DNA of 25,877 nucleotides from CAYLNK01 sp964384675 (GCA_964384675.1 CAYLNK010000055.1:1-25877); one strand, 5' to 3'. Positions 14,769 through 22,722 are shown, counted from the stretch's first letter. Numbers and translations are program-made. Notes: generated by a model not told the origin, from the sequence alone.

Positions 14769-15662
14769 CTACATCCCGGAGGTCGAGACGGGCGCGGCCA
14801 GGAGGCGCTTGAGGTGCGGCAGCTGCTCCTCCGCGGCCTGCTTGCCGGCCTCGATGATGTACGGGATCTGGTCGGTGTCGAAGAGCCGGATCCGCCGGTC
14901 GAACTGCGGGATGATCGCGATGACCTCGGCGTGGTGGGCCAGGTTGTGGAACGCGAACTTCGCCTTGAGCAGGTTGTTGGTGATGACGCTCGAGATCTGG
15001 AACGCGAACCGCGTCGCCGACGGCATCTCGGTCTGCATCGGGCTCTCGAAGCCCACGGCCAGGATGAGGTCCTCCCCCTCGCGGATCGCGACGTTCACGG
15101 GGAGCGGGTCGGAGAGGCAGCCGTCCACGAGCCGCCGGCCCTCGACGATCCACGGCTTGAAGACGAAGGGGATCGCGATGGAGGCCCGCAGGGCGTCCAC
15201 GATGGAGCCCGATTCGAGGATCACCTGGTCGCCGGTCTCGAAGTCGGTCGCGGCGATGTGGAGCGGGATCTTCGCGTCGGCGAAGGTTCGCTCTCCGAAC
15301 GCCGAGCGGAGCCGGTCCATGGTGAGGGTGTCCTTGGTGAGCCCGAAGTCGACGGAGAAGCCGAACAGCCTCGGGAACATCAGGGCCAGCTGCTGTCGGC
15401 GGTCCTTCTGAGCGGTGACGTCCCGGGTCCAGAAGCGCCGGGCCAGGTCCGCGGTCTGGGCGGCGGAGTAGCCGACCGCCAGGCAGGCGGCGTAGATGCT
15501 GCCGCCGCTGCACCCGACGAGGCGCGAGACCTCGATCCCCTCCCGTTCCAGGACCATCTTCAGGCCGAGAGCCGCCGAGCACTTGACGCTCCCGGAGCCG
15601 ATGACGAGCGCGACGCGGCGTCGCGGGGGGCCGGCGGAAGCGGCGGGCGAAGGATCGCTCAC
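14769..15662 (-). CDS. Patatin-like phospholipase (RssA-like)
   Basis: A 297-residue patatin-domain hydrolase. The nucleophile elbow is Ser52 in VGCSGGSIYA, and the catalytic Asp is Asp180 in RRLVDGCLSDPLPV (DGC instead of the commoner DGG or DGA). The oxyanion loop is the variant GSGSVKCSAALG rather than GGGxxG. Conserved ALRASIAIPFVFKP links the two. It should hydrolyse ester bonds of phospholipids or acyl lipids; no signal peptide is seen, so it probably acts at the inner face of the membrane. Its GTG at 15662 overlaps the STAS gene stop by four bases (GTGA), and the PP2C gene follows after nine bases. The position inside a partner-switching operon suggests that its activity or abundance is an output of that switch (inference). 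Confidence 0.92.
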   Translation of the reverse strand: MSDPSPAASAGPPRRRVALVIGSGSVKCSAALGLKMVLEREGIEVSRLVGCSGGSIYAACLAVGYSAAQTADLARRFWTRDVTAQKDRRQQLALMFPRLFGFSVDFGLTKDTLTMDRLRSAFGERTFADAKIPLHIAATDFETGDQVILESGSIVDALRASIAIPFVFKPWIVEGRRLVDGCLSDPLPVNVAIREGEDLILAVGFESPMQTEMPSATRFAFQISSVITNNLLKAKFAFHNLAHHAEVIAIIPQFDRRIRLFDTDQIPYIIEAGKQAAEEQLPHLKRLLAAPVSTSGM

Positions 15663-15994
15663 GCGAAGCTCGCGACGGCGGCCGGGACGTCGGGGTAGAC
15701 CTTCAGGATCGACGTGAAGCCGGCCAGGTCGAGGACGCGCTTCACGTCGGGACGGAGGGCGGCGAGCCGGAAGTCGCCCCCCCGCGCCCGCGTCTCCTTG
15801 ACCGTCGCGAGCAGCACCCGCAGGCCCGCGCTGGAGGTGTACGTCACGCCGGCGAAATCGGCCACGAGGCGCTTCCGGTCGGCGCTCACCAGCTCGCGCA
15901 GCTGCGCGAGGAGCCCGTCGCTCGTCGTGCCGTCCACGGTGCCGTCGATCGCCACGACGGTCACGTTCCCTTCCTCACGTACGGTCAGGTCCAA
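15659..15994 (-). CDS. STAS-domain anti-sigma factor antagonist (RsbV/SpoIIAA-like)
   Basis: A 111-residue single STAS domain. The phosphorylation loop is VTYTSSAGLRVLL, with Ser55 aligning with the phosphoserine of SpoIIAA. DGTVDGTTSDGLLAQL and LDLAGFTSILKVYPD are typical flanks. In partner switching the unphosphorylated form binds an RsbW-like kinase and releases that kinase's other partner; the kinase phosphorylates Ser55 and the PP2C phosphatase reverses it. The start is TTG at 15994, supported by a good ribosome-binding site (GGGAGG, seven bases upstream) and by the N-terminal MDLTVREEGNVTVVAI. It overlaps the RsbW-like gene by ten bases and the patatin gene by four, so it is translated within the chain of coupled genes. 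Confidence 0.94.
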   Translation of the reverse strand: MDLTVREEGNVTVVAIDGTVDGTTSDGLLAQLRELVSADRKRLVADFAGVTYTSSAGLRVLLATVKETRARGGDFRLAALRPDVKRVLDLAGFTSILKVYPDVPAAVASFA

Positions 15995-16413
15995 CTCGGT
16001 GCCTCCCTCTTCTTCGTGAGCGTGAGGACGTTGCCCCCCCCGGGCCTGGCCTCGTGCCGCACGTCCGACATGAGGCTCGTGATCAGGTGCCAGCCGAGAC
16101 CGCCGATCGGGCGGCTCTCCCAGCCGGAGGACAGGTCGGGCGGCGGCGCTCCGGCCGGGTCGAAGTACGGGGCGCGGTCCGAGACCGTCGCCCGGGCCGC
16201 CTCCGCGTCGATCGCGACCGCCACGGTAACAGGCCCCCGCCCGGCGCCGGCGTAGCCGTGGTCGATCACGTTGGCGACGGCCTCCTCCACGGCCAGCCGG
16301 AGCGCCTGGCGGGTCGCCTCGTCCACGGCCGCCGCCTCGCAGGCCTCGTCCACGGTGGCGAGGAGCCCGGACAGGCTCTCCGTCCGGCCCTCGAGGGTCC
16401 GCTCCCGGGTCAC
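15985..16413 (-). CDS. RsbW-like serine kinase / anti-sigma factor (HATPase_c)
   Basis: A 142-residue GHKL ATPase of the RsbW/SpoIIAB class. The N box is AVEEAVANVIDHGY (Glu44, Asn48), the G1-like box is SDRAPYFDP (Asp79) and the G2 box is GGLGWHLI (104-111), followed by the family's C-terminal GGGNVLTLTKK. It would phosphorylate the STAS protein and bind a second client. I chose the GTG at 16413 because it overlaps the histidine-kinase stop as GTGA; an in-frame GTG two codons earlier, at 16419, is equally possible. The frame is open far upstream, but that sequence lies over the histidine kinase gene. No sigma factor gene accompanies it in the window, so its client is unknown. Confidence 0.92.
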   Translation of the reverse strand: MTRERTLEGRTESLSGLLATVDEACEAAAVDEATRQALRLAVEEAVANVIDHGYAGAGRGPVTVAVAIDAEAARATVSDRAPYFDPAGAPPPDLSSGWESRPIGGLGWHLITSLMSDVRHEARPGGGNVLTLTKKREAPSWT

Positions 16414-17789
16414 CGCCACGTGGAATCCACGTCGCCGCCGGCCGCGGGCAGCTTGATCGTGAACGTGCTGCCGACGCCGGGCGCGCTGACGACGCCGATG
16501 TCGCCGCCCATCGCCCGGGCCAGGTGCCGGCTGAGCGCGAGCCCGAGCCCGGTGCCGCCGTACTTGCGGCTGGTCGAGGCGTCGGCCTGGACGAACGGGC
16601 TGAAGAGCGAGTCGGCCTGAGCGGGCGTCATCCCGATCCCCGTGTCCCTCACCCGGAAGATGTAGACGCGCTGGGGGCCCTGCCCCTCGACCGAGGCCCG
16701 GAGGTCGATCCCGCCGGTCTCGGTGAACTTGGTGGCGTTCGAGAGGAGGTTGAGGAGGATCTGGCGGAGCTTGGTCCGGTCGACGCGCAGGGTCCCGAGC
16801 GTGGCCGGCGTGGTCACCTCGAGCGTGAGGCCCTTCTTCTCGACCAGGGGGCGGATCGTCATCGCCGCCTCGTCCACCAGGGTGGCGACGTCGACGTCCT
16901 CCAGCACGAAACGCATCTTGCCCGCCTCGATCTTGGCGAGATCGAGGATGTTGTCGATCAGCTCCTGCAGGTGCCGGCTCGCGGTGCGGATCTTCCGGAG
17001 GTCCTGCACCAGCTCCTTGTTGCCGGTGTCCTGGGCCTCGGCCTCGAGGATGTCGGTGTAGCCGATGATCGCGTTGAGCGGCGTGCGGAGCTCGTGGCTC
17101 ATGTTCGCGAGGAAGTCGCTCTTGGCCTTGCTGGCGGTCTGGGCCGCCGCCCGCGCCTCCTCGGCCTCGGCGGAGAGGCGGGCGAGATCGCGGTTCTGCT
17201 CGGCGACCCGTCCCATCGCCACCACGAGGCGGTGCGTCTGTCGGTTCGAGGACCAGGAGAAGACGCCGATGTAGGCGCTGATGGCCGCGATGCCGACGGT
17301 GTAGGTGAGGATCGTGGGGCTCGGGTTGAGCTGGAAGCCCGCGAGCGCGCCCCCGGCCGCGGCGCCGAGCGCCATGGGGACGAACGTCAGGGCCGCGAAC
17401 CGGGCCCCGCCCACGCTCATGTTGTTCCCCAGCGTGACCGGGATCAGCAGGGCGAGCGCGGGGTTGAACCGGGCGGCGCCCCAGAACAGCATCAGCACGA
17501 AGCTGTCGAGGGCCAGGTTGCGCAGCTCGGCCGTCTTGCTGCTGAGCGCCCGGCTCGCGACGGCGAAGGCGACGTGGGGCCAGGCGATCCCGTAGGCGGC
17601 GAAGGCGAGGAGGACCGGCAGCAGCGGGTGCCACTCCACCCCGAAGCCGAGCATGGAGCAGGCGAGCAGGGTGGCGGGGATCCGGACCCGATAGTCCAGG
17701 AGGACGGTGGGGTGGAGCCGCTTCTCCGCCGCCGACGGCTCGGTGGCCGTCAGCATCATCATCGTCTGCGAGCCGATGGTGGTGGTCAC
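16410..17789 (-). CDS. Membrane histidine kinase with MASE2-like sensor domain
   Basis: A 459-residue sensor kinase. Residues about 33-178 form a multi-helix membrane domain that I read as MASE2: YRVRIPATLL, AYGIAWPHVAFAVASR, LRNLALDSFVLMLFWGA and GNNMSVGGARFAALTFVPMALG. A short coiled linker (190-222) leads to a HisKA domain with His232 in NMSHELRTPLN. The HATPase domain carries Asn351 (NLLSNATKFT), Asp382 (VRDTGIGM) and the G2 box KYGGTGLGLALS (409-420). There is no receiver domain. The GTG start at 17789 overlaps the CoA-transferase/GNAT stop as GTGA, and the end overlaps the RsbW-like gene. Within this operon the likely phosphate acceptor is the receiver of the PP2C protein (inference). 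MASE2 is better known on diguanylate and adenylate cyclases; its ligand is unknown. Confidence 0.92.
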   Translation of the reverse strand: MTTTIGSQTMMMLTATEPSAAEKRLHPTVLLDYRVRIPATLLACSMLGFGVEWHPLLPVLLAFAAYGIAWPHVAFAVASRALSSKTAELRNLALDSFVLMLFWGAARFNPALALLIPVTLGNNMSVGGARFAALTFVPMALGAAAGGALAGFQLNPSPTILTYTVGIAAISAYIGVFSWSSNRQTHRLVVAMGRVAEQNRDLARLSAEAEEARAAAQTASKAKSDFLANMSHELRTPLNAIIGYTDILEAEAQDTGNKELVQDLRKIRTASRHLQELIDNILDLAKIEAGKMRFVLEDVDVATLVDEAAMTIRPLVEKKGLTLEVTTPATLGTLRVDRTKLRQILLNLLSNATKFTETGGIDLRASVEGQGPQRVYIFRVRDTGIGMTPAQADSLFSPFVQADASTSRKYGGTGLGLALSRHLARAMGGDIGVVSAPGVGSTFTIKLPAAGGDVDSTWR

Positions 17790-19651
17790 GGCTCGTTCGG
17801 GAACAGCAGGGTGACCTCGTACGTCCCCGAGACCACCTTCTTCTGGACCTGGCATCCGCTCCGCTCGAACACCGCGAGCATCGCGGCGTTGTCGCACAGG
17901 ACGTCGGCCGTGAAGCCGCGCACGCCTCGCGTCCGGGCATAGGCGATCATCCGGCGCATCAGCTGCGAGGCCAGGCCCCGTCCCTGGCCCTCGGGCCGGA
18001 TCATGAACGCCACGTCGGCCAGGTTCGTGGTCTGGTTCACGTAGTAGCAGGAGCTTCCCAGGACCCGCTCGCGCTCCTGGTCGCCCTCGACGGCGAGAAA
18101 GGCCATCTCGTTCCGGTAGTCGACGCTGCAGAGGTGCTGCGCCTTCGAGACCGACAGGGACTTCAGGTTCGTGAAGAAGCGCGTGAAGATGTCGCGCTCC
18201 GAGAGGCTGTAGAAGAGGTCCTGGATCGGGCCGACGTCCGCGGCCCGGGTCGGGCGGAGGCGAAGACGTGTCCCGTCCTTGAGGGCGACCGTCGTCTCCT
18301 CCTCGGCCGGGTAGGCGACGCGGCTCTTGATCCTGACGTCCTTCCCGAGGAGGCCGCTCTTCTGCGCCTCGGCCAGGAGCTCGTCGCGGAACCTGGGGTG
18401 CGCGATCTCGATCAGGGCGACGGCCCGTTCCCTGACCGTGGCGCCGAAGAGGTACGCGGTGCCGTACTCGGTCACGACGTAGTGGACGTCGGAGCGCGGG
18501 ATCGTCACCGCCTCCACCGCCGAGAGGTGAGGGCGGATGCGCGAGGTCGCGCCGTCGTCCGTCGTGGAGGCGAGGCAGACGATCGCCTTGCCGCCCCGGG
18601 ACGCCGCGGCCCCGCGCATGAAGTCGCCCTGGGTGGAGACGCCGCCGTACAGCTCGCCGCGGAACTGGTCCGCGCACACCTGCCCGGTCAGGTCGATCGC
18701 GAACGCCTGGGTCACCGAGACCATCTGGTCGTTGGCGGCGATCGCCGCGGGCCGTGACGACTTCTCGATCGGCAGGAAGTGGAAGAGGTCGTTGCCGTCG
18801 ACGAAGTCGTAGAGGCGGCGCGTCCCCATGCAGTAGCTCGCCACGACCTTGCCCGGGAACGACGTCTTCCTCCCGCCGGTCACGATCCCGGCCTCGATCA
18901 GGTCGAGGAGCGGCTCGGTGATGACGTCGGAATGGACGCCCAGGTCCCGGCGGCTGGTGAGGTACCGGAGCATCTCGTTGGGGATCCGCCCGAGCCCGAT
19001 CTGGAGCGTGGCCCCGTCGTCGATGAGGCGGGCGACGAACCGCGCGATCTCCTGCGCGATCCCGTCGGCCGGCTCGTGCACGTATTCGATCACCGGCTCG
19101 TCCACGTCGACGAAGAGGTCGATCCGGGAGGCGGGCACGGTCGTCTCGCCCCGCGTGCGCGGCATCCGGGGGTTGATCTCGGCGATGACGCGGCGCGCGT
19201 GGCGAACCGCGCTCGCGGTGACGTCCACCGAGACCCCGAGGCTGCAGCTGCCGTCCTCGTCCGGCGGGGAGAGCTGCACGAACGCCACGTCGACCCCGAG
19301 CCTGCCGCTCTCGAGGAGGGCCGGGACGCGGGTGACGGAGATCGGCACGTAGTCGAGCTTCCCGAGCGGGGCGATGCCGCGCATGTCGCGTCCGACGTAG
19401 AAGACGCGGTGCGGGAACCGGGTGTACGGCTCGCCCGCCAGCTCGTCGACGGCGCCGTCGGTCAGGAAGTGGAAGAGGCGCACGCCGGCGGGGGTGTCGG
19501 GGAGACGCTCGAGGGCGCGCACGAGGCGCCTCGGCGTGGCGCAGGCGGAGCCGAGGAAGACCCGGTCGCCCGGCTTCACCGTGGAGGCCGCGGCCTCCGC
19601 CGTCACCACGCGGCTTCGCCAGCCGGCCTGCGACGCGATCTCTGCGGACAT
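17786..19651 (-). CDS. Acetyl-CoA hydrolase/CoA-transferase fused to GNAT acetyltransferase
   Basis: A 621-residue fusion. Residues about 15-440 match the acetyl-CoA hydrolase / 4-hydroxybutyrate CoA-transferase family (VKPGDRVFLGSACATP, VAFVQLSPPDEDGSCSLGVS, ATLQIGLGRIPNEML, DVHYVVTEYGTAYLFG). Residues about 460-615 form a GNAT domain with the acetyl-CoA pyrophosphate loop EGQGRGLAS (about 554-562). In the transferase domain, aligning GQVCADQF with the family's GQVNAES motif puts Asp328 at the catalytic Glu, and the GGQ-x-DF glycine motif reads STQGDF. Classic CoA-transfer may therefore be changed, and the domain may sense acyl-CoA for the acetyltransferase. GNAT enzymes of this architecture can acetylate protein lysines (family knowledge). 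The ATG at 19651 follows a strong TAGAAT box by nine bases. It is the first gene of the six-gene signalling operon. Confidence 0.92.
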   Translation of the reverse strand: MSAEIASQAGWRSRVVTAEAAASTVKPGDRVFLGSACATPRRLVRALERLPDTPAGVRLFHFLTDGAVDELAGEPYTRFPHRVFYVGRDMRGIAPLGKLDYVPISVTRVPALLESGRLGVDVAFVQLSPPDEDGSCSLGVSVDVTASAVRHARRVIAEINPRMPRTRGETTVPASRIDLFVDVDEPVIEYVHEPADGIAQEIARFVARLIDDGATLQIGLGRIPNEMLRYLTSRRDLGVHSDVITEPLLDLIEAGIVTGGRKTSFPGKVVASYCMGTRRLYDFVDGNDLFHFLPIEKSSRPAAIAANDQMVSVTQAFAIDLTGQVCADQFRGELYGGVSTQGDFMRGAAASRGGKAIVCLASTTDDGATSRIRPHLSAVEAVTIPRSDVHYVVTEYGTAYLFGATVRERAVALIEIAHPRFRDELLAEAQKSGLLGKDVRIKSRVAYPAEEETTVALKDGTRLRLRPTRAADVGPIQDLFYSLSERDIFTRFFTNLKSLSVSKAQHLCSVDYRNEMAFLAVEGDQERERVLGSSCYYVNQTTNLADVAFMIRPEGQGRGLASQLMRRMIAYARTRGVRGFTADVLCDNAAMLAVFERSGCQVQKKVVSGTYEVTLLFPNEP

Positions 19652-19660
19652 CGGCCGGGA

Positions 19661-19666
19661 ATTCTA
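19661..19666 (-). promoter_or_regulatory. Putative -10 box for the six-gene signalling operon
   Basis: TAGAAT on the minus strand, a near-consensus -10, ends nine bases before the ATG at 19651. No ribosome-binding site fits in the gap, so a near-leaderless transcript is likely. Confidence 0.5.
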
Positions 19667-19693
19667 GCGGGACCGCCGAGCCGCCGCCTCGGC

Positions 19694-19699
19694 TAACAT
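19694..19699 (+). promoter_or_regulatory. Putative -10 box for the Ser/Thr kinase gene
   Basis: TAACAT ends ten bases before the GTG at 19710, divergent from the signalling-operon promoter in a 58-base intergenic region. Confidence 0.4.
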
Positions 19700-19709
19700 C
19701 GCGGCCCCT

Positions 19710-21593
19710 GTGATCCTCAAGCCGGGTACGCTTCTCGGTCCCTACGAGATCGTCGCCCCGATCGAGGCCGGCGGGATGGGCTCGGTCTTCCGGGCTCGCG
19801 ACGCGCGGCTCGGGCGCGAGGTCGCCATCAAGGTCCTGCCCGTCGGCTCGATGAAGGACGAGCGCCTCGTGAAGCGCTTCACGCTCGAGGCGCGGGCGGC
19901 CGCGGCGTTGACGCACCCGAACGTGGTCGCCGTCTACGATCTCGGCTCGGCGGAGGTCGACGTCGACACGCCGTTCGGGCGGGAGTCGACGGACGTGAGG
20001 TTCCTCGTCGAGGAGTACGTCCAGGGGATGTCTCTGCGGCGCCTGATGCGGAAGGGCCGTCTCCCCCTCGGCCGCGTCCTCGACGTGGCTCTCGGCGTGG
20101 CCAAGGGCCTGGCGGCCGCGCACGAGAAGGGGCTCGTCCACCGGGACCTGAAGCCGGAGAACGTGCTGATCGACCTGCGGGGGACTCCCAAGATCGCGGA
20201 CTTCGGTCTCGTCCGCTGGATCTACCCGGACACGGCCGCGCCGACCGGCCCGGACGACGACGGCGAGCGGCTGCAGGACCTGACGCGGACGGGCTACGTG
20301 GTCGGCACGCTCGGCTACATGAGCCCGGAGCAGGCGCGGGGGGAGGAGGTCGGTCCGGCGAGCGACCTCTTCGTGTTCGGGATCCTCCTGTACGAGCTCC
20401 TCGCCGGGAACCCGCCGTTCGCGCGAGGGAACCTCGACGAGGCGTTCAAGGCGATCCTCAACGAATCGCCGATGCCGCTCGTGCTGGCGGTTCCGGAGCT
20501 GCCCGCCCACCTCGGCCGGATCGTCGACCACTGCCTGGAGAAGGACCCCGGGCGCCGCTACAAGTCGGCGTTTGCCGTCCAGCGCGACCTCGACCAGGTG
20601 CGCCGCGAGCTGCGGCTCGACCAGACCAACGTCGATCCCCGCGCCTCGACCGTCCTCTCGTCGTACCGGCCCGCCACGCGTCGGCCCGGGAAGCGGTCGG
20701 CTGCGCACCTGGCCCTCTCCGCCGCCGCGGTGGTGGTGGCGTTCGCGGGCGGCTGGGTCGTGCGCTCGACCGGCTCGACGCCGCCCGTTCCGTGGGAGGC
20801 GCCGGGCGCCTGGGGGAGCGAGGGCGCGCCCGCTTTCGCCGACGCGGCCGACGCGGTCCCGACGCCCGACGGCAGAGGCGTGGCGTTCACCCGGAGCGGC
20901 GACGGAGGCGAGGACGTCTATTACGCGCCGCTCCGAGGCGGCGGCGTGTCCCGGCTCTCCGGGGACGACTCGGGCGGCCGCGCTCCGTTCGTCGCGCCGG
21001 ACGGGCGTGCCGTGCTCTTCTCGGCGGGCCGCGCCGGGCGGACCGGGATCTGGCAGGCCCGCGTGCCGGCCGGCGAAGCGCGGCTCCTCGTCTCCGAAGG
21101 GGAGGAGCCCGCTCCGTCGCCCGACGGCGCGCTCCTCGCGTTCATGAGGCGGGGCGACGCCGGCTCGGAGCTCTGGCTCGCGCAGGGAGACGGCCGCAAC
21201 GCGCGGCGGCTGGCCGTGGGCGTGAGGAGCGACTGGCGCTGGCCGGTCTTCGTGGACGGCGGCCGCGCGGTGGCGTTCCTGGAGACGCACCCGGGCGTCG
21301 ACTCCTGGAGCGGTCACGCCTCGCTCTTCGTCTGCGCGCTCGCGGATCCGAGGCCCCTGCCGGCCGGCTCGAGGAAGCTGGAGCCGGGAGGGCGTCCCTG
21401 GCCCGTCGGGAGCGGTGGGGTCCTCGTCCGCTCCTACGGGGAGCGCGTTCCGGTGCTCATCGCGCTGGCGGATGGCGAGGCCCGGCGCACCCCGTTCGGC
21501 GCGGACCTGGCGCTCGTCTCGGCCGCCCCGGACGGCATGCGCGTCCTCACGCGCACGCCGTCGGGGCCGCTCCGGATCTGGCGCCGGAACTGA
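19710..21593 (+). CDS. Ser/Thr protein kinase with TM helix and TolB/PD40-type C-terminus
   Basis: A 627-residue Hanks-type kinase. The catalytic domain (about 12-285) has the glycine loop IEAGGMGSVF, Lys41 (VAIKVL), HRDLKPENVL (Asp146, Asn151), DFG at 164-166 and GTLGYMSPEQ, so it should be active. A Pro/Arg-rich linker precedes one TM helix (about 332-351, LALSAAAVVVAFAGGWVV). The outer region carries repeated blades of the TolB/WD40-like PD40 kind (TPDGRGVAFTRSG, APDGRAVLFSAGR, SPDGALLAFMRRG), probably a beta-propeller sensing or binding domain outside the membrane. This layout is common among acidobacterial kinases. The GTG at 19710 gives the expected MILKPGTLLGPYEIVAPI start. It is divergent from the partner-switch operon and could act on it, but nothing in sequence proves that. 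Confidence 0.92.
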   Translation: MILKPGTLLGPYEIVAPIEAGGMGSVFRARDARLGREVAIKVLPVGSMKDERLVKRFTLEARAAAALTHPNVVAVYDLGSAEVDVDTPFGRESTDVRFLVEEYVQGMSLRRLMRKGRLPLGRVLDVALGVAKGLAAAHEKGLVHRDLKPENVLIDLRGTPKIADFGLVRWIYPDTAAPTGPDDDGERLQDLTRTGYVVGTLGYMSPEQARGEEVGPASDLFVFGILLYELLAGNPPFARGNLDEAFKAILNESPMPLVLAVPELPAHLGRIVDHCLEKDPGRRYKSAFAVQRDLDQVRRELRLDQTNVDPRASTVLSSYRPATRRPGKRSAAHLALSAAAVVVAFAGGWVVRSTGSTPPVPWEAPGAWGSEGAPAFADAADAVPTPDGRGVAFTRSGDGGEDVYYAPLRGGGVSRLSGDDSGGRAPFVAPDGRAVLFSAGRAGRTGIWQARVPAGEARLLVSEGEEPAPSPDGALLAFMRRGDAGSELWLAQGDGRNARRLAVGVRSDWRWPVFVDGGRAVAFLETHPGVDSWSGHASLFVCALADPRPLPAGSRKLEPGGRPWPVGSGGVLVRSYGERVPVLIALADGEARRTPFGADLALVSAAPDGMRVLTRTPSGPLRIWRRN

Positions 21594-21601
21594 GCTCGTC
21601 C

Positions 21602-21628
21602 CGGGGGCCCCGTTCGCCGGTGCCCCCG
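21602..21628. terminator. Strong hairpin between convergent kinase and FKBP genes
   Basis: CGGGGGC (21602-21608) pairs with GCCCCCG (21622-21628). Inside it CCG pairs with CGG around a five-base loop, after one mismatch. It sits in the 52-base gap between converging stops and could terminate both transcripts, though no T-tract follows on either strand. Confidence 0.5.
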
Positions 21629-21645
21629 CGTGGGATCGCTCGCCG

Positions 21646-22119
21646 TTACTTGACGCCGAGCAGCTCGACGTCGAAGACGAGGGTCGAGCCCGCGGGGATG
21701 AGGCCGCCTCCGACGTTGCGGTCTCCGTAGGCCAGGCCCGGGGGGATCACGAGGGTCCGCTTGCCGCCGACCTTCATCGTGGCGACGCCCTCGTCCCATC
21801 CCTTGATGACCTGCCCCCGGCCGATCGCGAACTCGAACGGCTCGCCGCGGTCGACGGAGCTGTCGAACTTCTTCCCCTTGGCCTCGTTGATCCAGAGCCA
21901 GCCGGTGTAGTGCATCACGCACGTCTGGCCCGTCTTCGGGGAGACGCCCTCTCCCACCTTGGTGTCCTCGTACTGGAGGCCGCTCGGGGTCTTCACCATC
22001 TTCGACTCCTTCTTCTCGGCGGCGGGCGCCGGCTTCTTTTCGTCCGCGTTCGAGGCGGTGGGGAGGAGGAGCAGCACGGCCGCTCCCACGGCCAGGGCGA
22101 GGGTTCGCTTCTGCGTCAT
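21646..22119 (-). CDS. Exported FKBP-type peptidyl-prolyl isomerase
   Basis: A 157-residue protein with a Sec signal peptide (MTQKRTLALAVGAAVLLLLPTASNA), a Lys/Glu/Ala-rich linker and one FKBP domain (about 44-157). Family features are MHYTGWL, GKKFDSSVDRGEPFEFAIG, VIKGWDEGVATMKVGGKR, IPPGLAYGDR and STLVFDVELLGV. It would speed prolyl cis-trans isomerisation of periplasmic proteins. Unlike most genes here, it has a classic ribosome-binding site, AAAGGA (22126-22131), six bases before its ATG. It lies 48 bases downstream of the TlpA-like gene on the same strand, with a GC hairpin between them. The shared envelope location suggests a small protein-folding unit. Confidence 0.95.
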   Translation of the reverse strand: MTQKRTLALAVGAAVLLLLPTASNADEKKPAPAAEKKESKMVKTPSGLQYEDTKVGEGVSPKTGQTCVMHYTGWLWINEAKGKKFDSSVDRGEPFEFAIGRGQVIKGWDEGVATMKVGGKRTLVIPPGLAYGDRNVGGGLIPAGSTLVFDVELLGVK

Positions 22120-22148
22120 CGGGGGTCCTTTCGTCTCGGAGATACCGG

Positions 22149-22163
22149 CGCGCCGGCGGCGCG
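22149..22163 (-). terminator. GC hairpin between TlpA-like and FKBP genes
   Basis: CGCGCC and GGCGCG arms surround a three-base loop, and the region also contains a perfect 12-base palindrome at 22145-22156. It follows the TlpA-like stop at 22168, so it may attenuate or terminate that transcript; no T-tract follows. Confidence 0.3.
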
Positions 22164-22167
22164 GAGT

Positions 22168-22722
22168 CTAACCGCGGGCCGCGGGATAGCGGCTCGCCGC
22201 CGGGATCACGGCCTCGATCCGGCGGCGGACGTCGGCCGACGTCCAGTCGGCGGGTCCGACCAGGTGAAGGAGGATCGCGCCGGTCGGGGAGAGGACGTAC
22301 GTCTCCGGGAACTTGAGCGTCCCCATCCGGGTGGCGGCCTCCTTCTTCGGGTCGAGGGCGAGCGGGAGATCGGCCGCGCCGTGCGCGGCGAGCCACGGCT
22401 CGACCGTCTCCCACCTCTCGTCGACGGAGACGGTCAGGACCTCGAGGTCGTCCCGGCCCTTCATCTCCCGGGTGTAGGCGACCAGGCCGGGGATCTCCTC
22501 CACGCACGGCGCGCACCACGTCGCCCAGAAATGGACGATCAGGACTTTCCCCTCCGCGGGCGCGAGGGACCGCGTGCCGCCGCCCTTGAGGGCCACGGTC
22601 GCCGCCGCGCGGGGCACGACACGGGCGGCGGCCGGCGGCCGCAGGGCGTTCCTCACGAACGGGACGAGGAGCGCCGCGAGGAGCGCGGCGACCGCGAGCG
22701 TGACGATCTGGGAGCGTTTCAT
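22168..22722 (-). CDS. TlpA/ResA-like membrane-anchored thioredoxin
   Basis: A 184-residue protein with an N-terminal anchor or uncleaved signal (KRSQIVTLAVAALLAALLVPFV) and a periplasmic thioredoxin-fold domain. The redox motif is WCAPC in VHFWATWCAPCVEEIPGL. The later LDPKKEAATRMGTLKFPETYVLSPTG segment contains the cis-Pro (FPETYV) and the TlpA/ResA insertion. It would reduce or exchange disulphides in the periplasm, for instance in cytochrome maturation. Its ATG at 22722 overlaps the stop of the TIGR02757-like gene (ATGA), so it is translationally coupled to it. The reading frame continues open upstream, but that part is antisense-like filler over the neighbouring gene. Confidence 0.92.
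   Translation of the reverse strand: MKRSQIVTLAVAALLAALLVPFVRNALRPPAAARVVPRAAATVALKGGGTRSLAPAEGKVLIVHFWATWCAPCVEEIPGLVAYTREMKGRDDLEVLTVSVDERWETVEPWLAAHGAADLPLALDPKKEAATRMGTLKFPETYVLSPTGAILLHLVGPADWTSADVRRRIEAVIPAASRYPAARG

Noticed and set aside
17790..21317. Very long minus-strand open frame continuing upstream of the histidine kinase, over the kinase and CoA-transferase genes
   Set aside because: Composition is Arg/Pro/Gly-rich without domains, and it lies over two well-supported genes. It reflects scarce stop codons in high-GC DNA.
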